From Nocardia lijiangensis NBRC 108240 (GTDB taxonomy: Bacteria > Actinomycetota > Actinomycetes > Mycobacteriales > Mycobacteriaceae), in contig NZ_BDBP01000028.1 of assembly GCF_001613045.1 (NCBI RefSeq), positions 1 through 64,000 on the forward strand: a stretch of 64,000 nucleotides of DNA, read 5' to 3'. Positions within the stretch are counted from its first letter, which is position 1. Every line of letters begins with the position of its first letter. A model generated the notes under the pieces. The model did not search any database. It was not told the origin of the DNA and worked only from the letters and a program-made list of their open reading frames with translations. The position numbers and the translations under genes were made by a program. Below are positions 20,254-28,687 of the stretch, in pieces.

Positions 20254-20913
20254 TCAGACGCGCCGGATGCGCGCCAGCCAGGCGACCACGTCGACCGGTC
20301 CCTCGGTGGGCAAGTTGTGGCGCGCCGCTTCGTCGGCCACCACCTCGGTGACCCGGCCGCGATAGGTGGAGGGGACGAGTTCCTCGAGGTCCCAGCCGTC
20401 AGCCGCGAACGACTCGCGGATGAGCGAATCGCTGATCCGCGGGCCGAAACCCTCCTCGGTGTCGGAGAGCGCGAGAACGTGCACGTAGCCGCCAGGCTTC
20501 GTGATCCGGTGCAGTCCGCGGACGTAGGCGGCTCGTGCGTCGGGTTCGGTGCCGAAGACGTGGAACAGGGCGCTGTCGACGACGGTGTCGAAGACGCCGA
20601 GCCGATCGTCGTCCGCATCGGCGAGCGTGAGCACATCGACCACCTCGAACCGAGCGCCGGGGACACCCTTGTCCGCGGCGTTGCGCCGGGCGTAGGCGAC
20701 CGCGCTCGGCGACAGATCCACACCGAGCACGTCGTAGCCCAGCTTCGTCAACGCGATGGTGTGCTCACCCGCGCCGGTACCGGGGTCGAGCACCCGGCCG
20801 CGGATCCACCCGTCCCGTTCCAAGGCGAGGATCGCCGGTTGCGGTTCCCCGATCACCCAGGGAGCGGTGTCGTTGTCGTAGACGGTATTCCAGAATTCCG
20901 GAGCCTGAGTCAT
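20254..20913 (-). CDS. Class I SAM-dependent methyltransferase
   Basis: This 219-residue protein has the SAM-binding motif VLDPGTGAGEHTIAL, an acidic ligand in GYDVLGVDLSPSAV and a motif near VVDVLTLAD. The opening FWNTVYDNDTAPWVIGEPQP resembles the TehB/thiopurine methyltransferase-like group, which modifies small molecules. The start at 20913 has GGGAG a few bases upstream. It lies upstream of pknK on the same strand with a gap of about 260 bp in which I see no gene. Substrate unknown. Confidence 0.88.
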   Translation of the reverse strand: MTQAPEFWNTVYDNDTAPWVIGEPQPAILALERDGWIRGRVLDPGTGAGEHTIALTKLGYDVLGVDLSPSAVAYARRNAADKGVPGARFEVVDVLTLADADDDRLGVFDTVVDSALFHVFGTEPDARAAYVRGLHRITKPGGYVHVLALSDTEEGFGPRISDSLIRESFAADGWDLEELVPSTYRGRVTEVVADEAARHNLPTEGPVDVVAWLARIRRV

Positions 20914-21025
20914 GCTCCCAGCGTGCACCCTGAACCCGGGTTCAGGTCAAGCGTCGCGACTCGGCGGCGGCGGCAACACCGAGCGCGTACGCCCACAGCG
21001 TAATGACTAGGCGTGCACCGCGGGG

Positions 21026-21041
21026 CGAAACGTACGCTTCG
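21026..21041. promoter_or_regulatory. Palindrome abutting the popR-like start
   Basis: CGAA-A-CGTACG-C-TTCG is palindromic except for one wobble pair and ends 3 bp before the ATG at 21045, where it would block a ribosome or promoter. It may be an autoregulatory site. Confidence 0.35.
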
Positions 21042-21044
21042 TCC

Positions 21045-21413
21045 ATGACCGAGCATCCGCGACTGCACTCGATCCCCGGTGGACGTGACGACCGCCCCCG
21101 CCACAAGCAGCCCACCGCTCCGGAACCGCTGTGGCGCGAGGTGCTCGGCGACCGGCTGCGCGCGCTGCGGCAGGAACAGCGCGAGACGCTGGTGGAGACG
21201 GCCGGACGCGCGGGTATCTCGCCGCAGTACCTGTCGGAGGTGGAACGCGGACGCAAGGAACCGTCGAGCGAGATGATCGCGGCGTTGGCCGGCGCGCTCG
21301 GCACCACCCTCGGCGGGCTGACCGAGCAGGTCGCCGAGGACCTGCTCGGGCGGCGGCGTGCCCCGGTGCGGCACCCCCAGGCCGCGCCGACCCTCCTGCT
21401 CCGCGCGGCCTGA
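21045..21413 (+). CDS. XRE-family activator resembling PopR/ClgR of clpP genes
   Basis: This 122-residue protein has an N-terminal basic tail and a Cro/C1 helix-turn-helix whose core reads GISPQYLSEVERGRKEPSS. That closely follows ClgR and PopR, the actinobacterial regulators of clp genes. It ends in two alanines (LLLRAA). In Streptomyces PopR such a C-terminal alanine pair is required for degradation by ClpP, which gives feedback. The gene converges with the clpP pair and its stop lies 9 bp from the end of the second clpP. I infer that it activates the clpP operon. A ClgR-type assignment is the alternative. Confidence 0.78.
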   Translation: MTEHPRLHSIPGGRDDRPRHKQPTAPEPLWREVLGDRLRALRQEQRETLVETAGRAGISPQYLSEVERGRKEPSSEMIAALAGALGTTLGGLTEQVAEDLLGRRRAPVRHPQAAPTLLLRAA

Positions 21414-21422
21414 ACCGGTCGC

Positions 21423-22016
21423 TCAGCTCCGCGGCTGCAGCACAGTGTCGACGAGTCCGTAGTCGATGGCCGCCTGTGCGGTGAAGACGCGATCCCGATC
21501 GGTGTCGTGACGCAGCCGCTCCACCGGCTGCCCGGTGTGCCGGGACAGGATCGACTCGATCTCCGCCCGCATCCGGACCAGCTCGTCGGCCTGCAGGATC
21601 AGATCCGGAATCGCGCCTTGCCCGCGGGCGGCGGGCTGGTGCAACACCACCCTGGCGTGCGGAAGCATCGCGCGGCGACCCGGCGCGCCGCCCGCGAGCA
21701 GCACCGCGCCCACGGCGATGGCCTGGCCGACGCAGGTGGTGTGCACGGGGGCGCCGATGTGCTGGATGGTGTCGTAGATCGCCAGCATGGAGGACAGGTC
21801 ACCCCCCTCGCAGTTGATGTAGAACTGGATCTCCTGCTCGGGGCTCTCCGATTCCAGGTGCAGCAGCTGCGCGATCAACGCGTTCGCGACGCCGGAATCG
21901 ATGGGCGTGCCCAGGTAGACGATGCGTTCGGCGAGCAGGTGCGAGTAGATGTCGGTGATGCGCTCGCCGCCGCGCGGATGCTGGGCGATGACATTGGGAA
22001 TGGTGTACGTACTCAT
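21423..22016 (-). CDS. ClpP-like subunit with substituted catalytic serine
   Basis: This 197-residue protein has the full ClpP fold and the usual tail pattern. Residues corresponding to the nucleophile elbow read VGQAIAVGAVLL instead of GQAASMGAFLL, so alanine 101 replaces the catalytic serine. The histidine in ARVVLHQP (H126) and the acidic region DTDRDRVFTA are kept. It should assemble with the active subunit encoded just upstream (ATGA overlap 22013-22016) as a structural or regulatory ring. It could contribute to adaptor or ATPase docking. This corresponds in position to the second gene of the Streptomyces clpP3-clpP4 type operon; exact orthology is not established. Confidence 0.9.
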   Translation of the reverse strand: MSTYTIPNVIAQHPRGGERITDIYSHLLAERIVYLGTPIDSGVANALIAQLLHLESESPEQEIQFYINCEGGDLSSMLAIYDTIQHIGAPVHTTCVGQAIAVGAVLLAGGAPGRRAMLPHARVVLHQPAARGQGAIPDLILQADELVRMRAEIESILSRHTGQPVERLRHDTDRDRVFTAQAAIDYGLVDTVLQPRS

Positions 22017-22618
22017 GCCGAGATCCCGATTCGCTGGCGTTGGGGGACGACCTGTCCGAAGCTGTCGACGATGTGGTCGATGAATCCGTACTCCTTGGCC
22101 TGTGTCGCGGTGAACCAGCGGTCGTGCAGGGAGTCCTCGTAGATTCGGTCGAAGGGCTGGCCGGTGTCGGCGGCGATCAGGCCGAGTACCGTTTCCACGG
22201 TATGGCGCAGGTCGTCGGCCTGGACCTCCACATCGACGGCCGTGCCGCCGATACCCGCCGAGCCCTGGTGCATCAGGATCCTCGCGTGCGGCAGTGCGAA
22301 GCGCTTGCCGGGGCTGCCCGAGGAAAGCAGGAATTGTCCTGCGCTGCACGCCAATCCGAGCGCCAACGTAGACACCCCGCACGGTACGAGGCGCATGACG
22401 TCGCGGATCGCGAGCATCGCGGGCACCGAGCCGCCCGGCGAATGGATCCACAGCGAGATACCCGCTGCGTCGTCCTCGGCGGCGAGGGTCAGCAACTGTG
22501 TAGCCAACAGCGTCCCGTTGTCGTCGTCGAGCGGTCCGTCGAGCACCAGGATGCGGCGGCCGAGTAGTTGCTCTCTGGCGCGCCAGCTGAACAGGGGAGT
22601 CTTGTCGTCGTGAGCCAT
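22013..22618 (-). CDS. ClpP-like ATP-dependent protease proteolytic subunit (active-site intact)
   Basis: This 201-residue protein has IHSPGGSVPAMLAI, the nucleophile elbow GLACSAGQFLL (S92), the histidine in ARILMHQGS (H117) and the acidic segment EDSLHDRWFTA. The triad therefore appears complete. It is the first gene of a two-gene operon and probably forms mixed tetradecamers with the serine-less subunit, fed by ClpX or ClpC. A 46-bp near-perfect palindrome lies 34 bp upstream of its start and probably binds the PopR/ClgR-like regulator encoded nearby. Confidence 0.92.
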   Translation of the reverse strand: MAHDDKTPLFSWRAREQLLGRRILVLDGPLDDDNGTLLATQLLTLAAEDDAAGISLWIHSPGGSVPAMLAIRDVMRLVPCGVSTLALGLACSAGQFLLSSGSPGKRFALPHARILMHQGSAGIGGTAVDVEVQADDLRHTVETVLGLIAADTGQPFDRIYEDSLHDRWFTATQAKEYGFIDHIVDSFGQVVPQRQRIGISA

Positions 22619-22651
22619 GCCTCCACCGTGCCCCGGCGAGACGGTGGAATC

Positions 22652-22697
22652 GGTCCGATGCTGCTCTGGGCAGATCTGCTCAGGGCAGCATCGGACC
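22652..22697. promoter_or_regulatory. 46-bp palindrome upstream of the clpP operon
   Basis: The arms GGTCCGATGCTGC and GCAGCATCGGACC are perfect, and the centre CAGATCTG is symmetric. Only two positions per arm break the symmetry, and both would form G-U pairs in RNA. The inner repeats (TGCTCTGGGCAG and CTGCTCAGGGCAG) suggest two adjacent dimer sites. It lies just upstream of the first clpP and is the best candidate operator for the neighbouring XRE regulator. Confidence 0.65.
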
Positions 22698-22973
22698 AGG
22701 GCAGCGCGCGATGTGCGGACTCTGTGCTTCGATGATCGGTGGACGGGCCGGACGTTTAAGGCCGCGGAGCAAGGGAATTCGAGTGGCCCGATGAAACGGG
22801 TGGTCGCGGCGGACTTGTCGAAACCGTAACCCGTATTTCGGCGTTTCGAACTGCCTTTCGACAGTTGCGTGGAAATAGGATGCGCGTTGTTCCTATCTGT
22901 CGGCCGCGATACCGATAATCTCGGTATCCGATTCTAGATGTCGTGGCTCTTCCCCATCGAAGGAGGACGGATC

Positions 22974-24290
22974 GTGAGGAGTCGAATACTCAGCTTGGCC
23001 GCAGTTTTGACGGGAACCCTCACCGTGGTCGGTGGCGGGGCGATTTCCGCACCGCACGCGTGGACGAATCCGGTGGTGGAAGCCGCCGCCGATTTCTACA
23101 TTCCGCCCGCTCCGCTCCCGGGTGGCGCACCGGGCAACATCCTTCGTGCCGAACCGACGCAAGTGGCGCTGTCGGCGCCCGGACAGCCCGGAGTGGTTCC
23201 GGCGCGCGCGACGCGTCTGATGTACCTCAGCAGCAACGCCCAGGACGCGGCGACCGCGGTGGTGGGAACGTATCTGGATCCCATCGTGCCGTGGACCGGT
23301 CCTGGCGAGCGGCCGCTGATCGCGTACGCGGGCGGCACCAAGGGGCAGGGCGATCAGTGCGCGCCTTCCAAGCTGCTCTCGCAGATCGTCCATCTCGACC
23401 CGCCAGGTGATGTGATCTTCGAATACGACCTGGTGGCGATCTTCTCGTTGCTGGCGCGCGGCATGTCGGTGATGGTGACCGACTACCACGGCCTCGGCAC
23501 GCCCGCGATGCACGACTACCTCAACCGCAAGGCACAAGCCCACGCGGTGCTGGACTCCGCGCGCGCCGCGCTGCAGTTGCCCGGCAGCGGCCTCGGCCCG
23601 AACGCCCCGGTCATCCTCTACGGATACTCCCAGGGCGGTATGGCCTCCAGTGGTGCGGCGGAGCTCCACCCGAGCTACGCCCCCGATCTGAACGTCCGCG
23701 GCGCCTATGTCGGTGGACCGGTGGTCGACGACCAGTACTTCATCGGATACAACGACGGCCGGGCAGACATCGCCCCCACCTACGCCTGGATTCTCAACGG
23801 TATGGTGGCGAACTACCCGAACATCGGCCCGGTGCTCGACGCCGAGCTCAACGACACCGGCAAGGCGATCCTGAACGAAGCGGCTTCCAAATGCGCGGTA
23901 CCGCTCGGGCTGGCGCAGCAGCACCAGTTCACGTCGCAGTGGACCGCCAGCGGACTGCCTCTCACCGCGGTGATCGATCAGTCCCCTGCACTGAAGGCGG
24001 TGTTCGACGAGCAGCGTGTCGGTGGGCTCACCCCGGATATGCCCGTGCTGATCTCCTCGGCACCGAACGACGAGGGCGCGCCGTTCGCGCCGATTCACGC
24101 CGTGGCGGCCAGCTGGTGCAGTCGTGGCGTCCCGGTTCAGCTGGATGCGAACGCCCAGATTCCCAGCATGTCCGGACTCGTCGGCACCCATGTGATGGCG
24201 TTCTTCCCGGGGCTGGCCGCTTCGCAGCAGTGGGTGACGGATCGGCTCGCCGGCCTTCCGGCCCCGACCAACTGCGGGGCGCTGCCGTAG
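22974..24290 (+). CDS. Secreted LIP-family lipase
   Basis: This protein of about 438 residues starts with a Sec signal (VRSRILSLAAVLTGTLTVVG to about residue 30). The alpha/beta-hydrolase core of the fungal-type secretory lipase family follows, with nucleophile motif GYSQGG, the acid in SSAPNDEGAPF and a late GTHVMAF histidine. These enzymes hydrolyse triacylglycerols or other esters outside the cell. GTG 22974 is chosen over ATG 22938 because AAGGAGG lies 6-7 nt upstream and the basic-hydrophobic signal begins at once. It sits alone, upstream of the alkane hydroxylase, on the same strand. Confidence 0.9.
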   Translation: MRSRILSLAAVLTGTLTVVGGGAISAPHAWTNPVVEAAADFYIPPAPLPGGAPGNILRAEPTQVALSAPGQPGVVPARATRLMYLSSNAQDAATAVVGTYLDPIVPWTGPGERPLIAYAGGTKGQGDQCAPSKLLSQIVHLDPPGDVIFEYDLVAIFSLLARGMSVMVTDYHGLGTPAMHDYLNRKAQAHAVLDSARAALQLPGSGLGPNAPVILYGYSQGGMASSGAAELHPSYAPDLNVRGAYVGGPVVDDQYFIGYNDGRADIAPTYAWILNGMVANYPNIGPVLDAELNDTGKAILNEAASKCAVPLGLAQQHQFTSQWTASGLPLTAVIDQSPALKAVFDEQRVGGLTPDMPVLISSAPNDEGAPFAPIHAVAASWCSRGVPVQLDANAQIPSMSGLVGTHVMAFFPGLAASQQWVTDRLAGLPAPTNCGALP

Positions 24291-24409
24291 CCGCGGATCC
24301 GCGGCGCGTTCGGATGCCTGCTGGATTCTCGGTGAACGGCGTCCTGTCTCCGGCTGTGCGGCGCGGTTGTTCGTGACTGTGATGCGGTGATCTTCTGTGT
24401 ACGGTGCCC

Positions 24410-24445
24410 GGCGGCGGGTCGGTCCTGAGGGGCCGACCCGCCGCC
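24410..24445 (+). terminator. Hairpin between lipase and alkane hydroxylase genes
   Basis: A 13-bp perfect stem (GGCGGCGGGTCGG pairing with CCGACCCGCCGCC) has a 9-nt loop. It lies 120 bp after the lipase stop, inside a 329-bp gene-free stretch that also contains the short palindrome CCGCGGATCCGCGG at 24291. It probably terminates lipase transcription. Confidence 0.6.
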
Positions 24446-24619
24446 GACGTTCACCCGGCCGCGGGGTCCGTGCGCGGCGAAAGCCTCCCGGTCAGGGGAC
24501 GATTTTGTCGGTTCTCTGGATTGCGGCGAGGAAACAGCTATCCTGGAGCTACACATTTAGCGCAACCGTTTTCGGCCACACTTCTTCATCGGGTGTTCTG
24601 TTGGATCAGCGGGACGGCT

Positions 24620-25837
24620 ATGACGGTATTCAAAAATACGCAAGCGCGCGATCCCAAGCGATACCTCTGGATATTCGGTTTGATTGCACCGGGTTGCGCG
24701 CTCCTCCCCTCACAACTAGTGGCTCATACTGGGCTGGAACTGTTTTGGTGGATCGGTCCGATCATCGTGTTCGTGGCCATTCCGCTGCTGGACTGGGCGG
24801 TAGGCGACGACGGGAGCAATCCCCGTGACGAGGACTACGAGGTATTGTCCAACGATCGCTATTATCGGTGGTGCACATACCTTTTCCTGCCGATGCAGTT
24901 CATCGGCCTGCTGATCGCAGGCTATCTCTGGTCCAGAACCGAATTGAGCATGGCTGACAAACTCGGGCTCGCCGTGACGCTCGGTGTCGTGTCCGGCATC
25001 GGCATCAACGCCGCGCACGAACTCGGCCACCGCGTCGAGCGCATGGAACGGTGGCTGGCGAAAATCGCCCTGGCACAATCCGGCTACGGGCACTTCTTCG
25101 TCGAGCACAACCGCGGCCACCACGTGCGCGTCGCCACGCCGGAGGACCCGGCCAGCGCGCGATTCGGCGAGTCGCTGTGGGAGTTCCTGCCGCGCACCGT
25201 CTTCGGCGGGTTCCGATCGGCGCTCGGGTTGGAACGAGAACGCCTGTCCCGCAAGGGAAAGGGCTGGTTCAGCCTGGAAAACCATCTGCTGCAGGCGTGG
25301 GCGATGAGCATCGCGCTGTTCGGGACGATGATCCTGGTCTTCGGGCCGAAGGTGATCCCGTTCCTGGCGCTGCAAGCGGTGATCGGCGCCGGACTGCTCG
25401 AGACGGTGAACTACGTCGAGCACTACGGTCTGCTGCGCAGGCGCCGCCCCAACGGCAACTACGAGCGCTGCTCGCCGCGTGACAGCTGGAACAGCGACCG
25501 TCTGGTTACCAACATCTTCCTCTTCCACCTCCAGCGGCACAGCGACCATCACGCGAATCCGGGCCGCCGCTACCAGACCCTGCGCAGCTCGGAACAGGCG
25601 CCGCAGCTGCCCGCGGGCTATGCCAGCATGGTCGTGCTGGCCGCCGTGCCGCCGCTGTGGCGCAAGGTCATGGACCACCGAGTGCTCGCCCACTACGGCG
25701 GCGACCTCACCCTCGTCAACCCCAAACGGCCCACCAATCGCGGCCTCTCCCCGAACCAGCGGACTATGGCACCTGCTGACCGAGCGGCCGCTCGATTGCC
25801 GGACCCCGCCGAGTCGAGCGAGGCGGGATCGGGCTGA
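24620..25837 (+). CDS. alkB: AlkB-type integral-membrane alkane 1-monooxygenase
   Basis: This 405-residue protein has about six hydrophobic helices and the diiron histidine boxes HELGH (133-137), HNRGHH (163-168) and a late HSDHH. It also has the AlkB fingerprint NYVEHYGL. It should hydroxylate the terminal carbon of medium-chain alkanes in the inner membrane using electrons from rubredoxin. No rubredoxin or rubredoxin-reductase gene follows, unlike the usual actinobacterial alkB-rubA-rubB order, so electrons must come from elsewhere in the genome. ATG 24620 is preferred; the in-frame upstream extension lacks family character. Confidence 0.92.
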   Translation: MTVFKNTQARDPKRYLWIFGLIAPGCALLPSQLVAHTGLELFWWIGPIIVFVAIPLLDWAVGDDGSNPRDEDYEVLSNDRYYRWCTYLFLPMQFIGLLIAGYLWSRTELSMADKLGLAVTLGVVSGIGINAAHELGHRVERMERWLAKIALAQSGYGHFFVEHNRGHHVRVATPEDPASARFGESLWEFLPRTVFGGFRSALGLERERLSRKGKGWFSLENHLLQAWAMSIALFGTMILVFGPKVIPFLALQAVIGAGLLETVNYVEHYGLLRRRRPNGNYERCSPRDSWNSDRLVTNIFLFHLQRHSDHHANPGRRYQTLRSSEQAPQLPAGYASMVVLAAVPPLWRKVMDHRVLAHYGGDLTLVNPKRPTNRGLSPNQRTMAPADRAAARLPDPAESSEAGSG

Positions 25838-26284
25838 GCTGGGCAAAGGTTGTGCGGTCGAATCCTTCGACGGCGATCGCGGCGGTCCCGAGCCCGAGAT
25901 CATTGGCGTAGCGCATTCTGGTGACGACCCACAGTGCTGGTGGTCGTCGCCGGGTCAGCGCAGGCAGCCACGGCTCGAAGTACTCGGTTGCCACCCCGGT
26001 CAGTCGTTGCCCTGGCGCAGTGTCGGTCGTGTTCGGTCGGATCCGCGCGGCTGACCACAGCGGAGTCGTCGAATGGCGGTCGGTGGCTGGGGATTTCGTG
26101 TGGCGACTTCGATCGGGGCATCAGCGGTTGTATCCCGGTACGTGACTGGCACATCCGCGTTCGGCGTCGAACGGGGCGCGCACTGTTAGGCGCGCTGGTG
26201 GGCGGGTATCGCGAGGGCACGTCGCTACGGAAGTGACGGGCGAGACCGGTCCGGCGGTTCGGCCGGAAGGCGGGAGGTGTACCG
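25838..26284 (+). other. Intergenic stretch without a supported gene
   Basis: This 447-bp stretch lies between alkB and the duplicated unknown gene. Open frames exist on both strands but show no start signal, domain or coding-like composition. I see no RNA gene or strong hairpin. Confidence 0.5.
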
Positions 26285-26851
26285 GTGATCGATCGCCTGG
26301 GTGAGGTGATTGCGAAACGTATGGTTGCGGACGGGAATCGGTCGGTCCTGATCGAAGTCGGCAGACCGCGGCCCGCGGCGGGCGCCGGTGGTGATGTGTG
26401 CGGCTTCCGCATTCAGGGCTGGGGTGAGTCGAAGGCGACCGGGGTGGATGCGTTGGCGGCGTTGTACTGCGCGTTGGTGGAGATCGGTGCGCACTTGACC
26501 AGAGCGAACGAGTCGGGCGCGCAGTTCACCGTCGCCGGACCCGCCGAACTCGGGTTCCCGGCGCCACCGACCCGCGACGACATCGCCCACGATCCCGGAA
26601 TCGAGTACCAGCTGGGCGATCTGCTCGCGATCCGGACACTGATCGCCGCCGACGGCCCGCACACCATCACGATCGGCCGCCCCGTCTGCTCGTCCGACGC
26701 CCAGTTCTACGTGTGCCCCTTCCGTATCGACGGCAGCCGCCACGCCGTAGCCTCCGGCCTCGACGAGATCCAGGCGCTGCTCACCGCGATCCGCATGATC
26801 GGCGCCTGGCTCGAGCTGCCCGGAGACTGGCCGATCAGCCGTCTGTCCTAG
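26285..26851 (+). CDS. Unknown protein made of two tandem copies of one domain
   Basis: This 188-residue cytoplasmic protein starts at a GTG with GGGAGG about 8 nt upstream. It contains two related halves. The first runs from GEVIAKRMVADGNRSVLIEV to DALAALYCALVEIGAHL. The second runs from GDLLAIRTLIAADGPHTITI to DEIQALLTAIRMIGAWLEL. Each is a small beta-rich unit followed by an amphipathic helix, and each has a VCGFRI or VCPFRI strand in the middle. It resembles the DUF6968-type actinobacterial proteins. Function unknown; immunity-like or binding roles are conceivable but unsupported. Confidence 0.75.
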   Translation: MIDRLGEVIAKRMVADGNRSVLIEVGRPRPAAGAGGDVCGFRIQGWGESKATGVDALAALYCALVEIGAHLTRANESGAQFTVAGPAELGFPAPPTRDDIAHDPGIEYQLGDLLAIRTLIAADGPHTITIGRPVCSSDAQFYVCPFRIDGSRHAVASGLDEIQALLTAIRMIGAWLELPGDWPISRLS

Positions 26852-26942
26852 AGCGCACCGGTCGGCATCGGATGGGCCCGCGCACGCTCGCGGACGACAC
26901 ATCCCGTGCGACGCGTGCGGAAAGTCTGCGAAGCACTGGTTT

Positions 26943-27920
26943 TCACTCCGCGGTGACGAATCCCTGGGCGACGAGCCAGTCGCGGGCGACCTCGGCCGGC
27001 TCGCGGCCGTCCACGTCGACCTGGCTGTTCAGGCCGGTGATCACCTCGTTGGTGAGCAGCGCGGAGATCGGCGTCATGATCTCGGCGATCCGCGGGTGCG
27101 CTTCGTGGAAATCGGCGCGCAGCACGAGGGACGCGTTGTATTTCGGGAAGAACGCCAGATCGTCCTGGAGCAGAACAAGATTCAGCGCCGGTATGCGTCC
27201 GTCCGTGGCGGCGACCGAGCCGAAGCGGCACTGGCGCGCATCGGCGGTGGCTTGGTAGACGAGTGGGTCCTGCATGATCTGCTTGCGCACCTCGCCGACG
27301 TCGATGCCGTATTTGCGTGCCATCCCCGGGTAACCGTCCTGCCGGACATTGAATTCGGTGCCGACGCACGTCGCGGCCGCGGCGGGGTCCGCATCGATCA
27401 GCCTGGCGTAGTCCGAGAGCGTGCGGACGCCGGTCTCTTCGGCGACGCGGCTGCTGGTCACCAGGGCGTAGGTGTTGTTCATCGGCGCCAACGCCGTCCA
27501 CACCATGCCGTGCGCGGCGCGGTCGGCATCGCGCACCGCCTCGAATTGGCCGAGCTCGCTCGGCACCGGGGTCTCGTTGCCGAGGTAGTTGATCCAGCCG
27601 GTGCCGGTGTAGTCGTAGGCGACATCGATCTGGCCGTGCAGCTGCGCGTCGCGCAGGCTGTTGGAGCCCTGGATGTTGGTGAGGTCGCGCACGTTCGCGC
27701 CCGCCGCGGTCGTGGCGAATTCGATGAGGTAGCCGAGGATGTTCTGTTCGGTGAAATCCTTGGAGCCCACCGTGATCGTCACACCGTGCAGTTCGGGCAC
27801 AGGCTGGATGCTGCCCGGCCCGACCCGCAGCGGCACGGCGCTGCCCGACTCCAGACCACAGCCGCCGAGCACCAGCAGCGCCGCCGCCACGAGCACGCGC
27901 AGCCGCCCGCCCCGCCTCAC
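26943..27920 (-). CDS. Osmoprotectant ABC transporter substrate-binding lipoprotein (ProX/OpuCC-like)
   Basis: This 325-residue protein has a basic start, a hydrophobic segment and a lipobox LVLGGC, so it is anchored outside the membrane. The OpuAC-like fold follows, with TVGSKDFTEQNILGYL and VAYDYTGTGWINYLG typical of glycine betaine, carnitine or choline binders. It is the last gene of a four-gene operon. Its GTG overlaps the upstream permease stop by 4 nt. Confidence 0.92.
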   Translation of the reverse strand: MRRGGRLRVLVAAALLVLGGCGLESGSAVPLRVGPGSIQPVPELHGVTITVGSKDFTEQNILGYLIEFATTAAGANVRDLTNIQGSNSLRDAQLHGQIDVAYDYTGTGWINYLGNETPVPSELGQFEAVRDADRAAHGMVWTALAPMNNTYALVTSSRVAEETGVRTLSDYARLIDADPAAAATCVGTEFNVRQDGYPGMARKYGIDVGEVRKQIMQDPLVYQATADARQCRFGSVAATDGRIPALNLVLLQDDLAFFPKYNASLVLRADFHEAHPRIAEIMTPISALLTNEVITGLNSQVDVDGREPAEVARDWLVAQGFVTAE

Positions 27921-28687
27921 GTCAACCCCCTCGGTCCGAGAAAGCGTTCGGCCAGCGCGCCGAGCCAGTCGACGAGCAGGGCCAACGCCACCGCCAGCAC
28001 GGCGCCGACCACCAGGGTGACGTTGTCGCGCAGCTTGTATCCGGTGTCGATGAGAATCCCCAGCCCGCCCGCGCTCACCAGGAACGACAGCGTCACGGTG
28101 CCGACGGCCAGCACGAGCGAGGTCCGCAGTCCCGCCAGGATGAAGGGCACCGCCAGCGGAAACTCGATGCGCCGCAACACCGTCGCCGCCGACATGCCCT
28201 GGCCGCGTCCCGCGTCGACGAGCGTCCGGTCCACCTGCTGATACCCGAGAATGGTGTTGCGCAGCACCGGAAGCAGTGTGTAGAACGCGATCGGTGCGAC
28301 GCCGATCCAGAACCCGGTGGTGCGGGTCACCAGGTAGCACAGCACGATCAGCCCGATGGCGGGCGCGGCCGCGCCGACATTGGCGATGCCGACGAAAACC
28401 GGTGCGAGACGGCGGTATCCGGGTCTGGTGAGCAGTGTTCCGAGCGGCACCGCCACGACGACGACGATCAGCACGACCGTCGCGGTGAGCAGGACGTGCT
28501 GCCAGGTGACGGTGGCGATGTTGCTCGCGTTGATGCTCGCGCGCTGGGTGGCGGTGAGGTCGCGGCGGAACGCCCACACCAGGACGCCGACGGTCAGCGC
28601 CAGGACCAGCGCGGGCTGAACGAGCAACCGCAGCCGCTCGGCGGCCGGTGTGGATGCGGCGGTGGGTGTGGCGACGGTGGCGGTCAC
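27917..28687 (-). CDS. Osmoprotectant ABC transporter permease (ProW/OpuCD-like)
   Basis: This 256-residue membrane protein has six predicted helices and the EAA-loop region (LVDAGRGQGMSAATVLRRIE). It is the second of two permeases flanking the ATPase gene and should form the heteromeric channel with the one encoded at 29864-30514. Its GTG start at 28687 overlaps the ATPase stop as GTGA, and its stop overlaps the lipoprotein start in the same way, so translation is coupled. Confidence 0.9.
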   Translation of the reverse strand: MTATVATPTAASTPAAERLRLLVQPALVLALTVGVLVWAFRRDLTATQRASINASNIATVTWQHVLLTATVVLIVVVVAVPLGTLLTRPGYRRLAPVFVGIANVGAAAPAIGLIVLCYLVTRTTGFWIGVAPIAFYTLLPVLRNTILGYQQVDRTLVDAGRGQGMSAATVLRRIEFPLAVPFILAGLRTSLVLAVGTVTLSFLVSAGGLGILIDTGYKLRDNVTLVVGAVLAVALALLVDWLGALAERFLGPRGLT

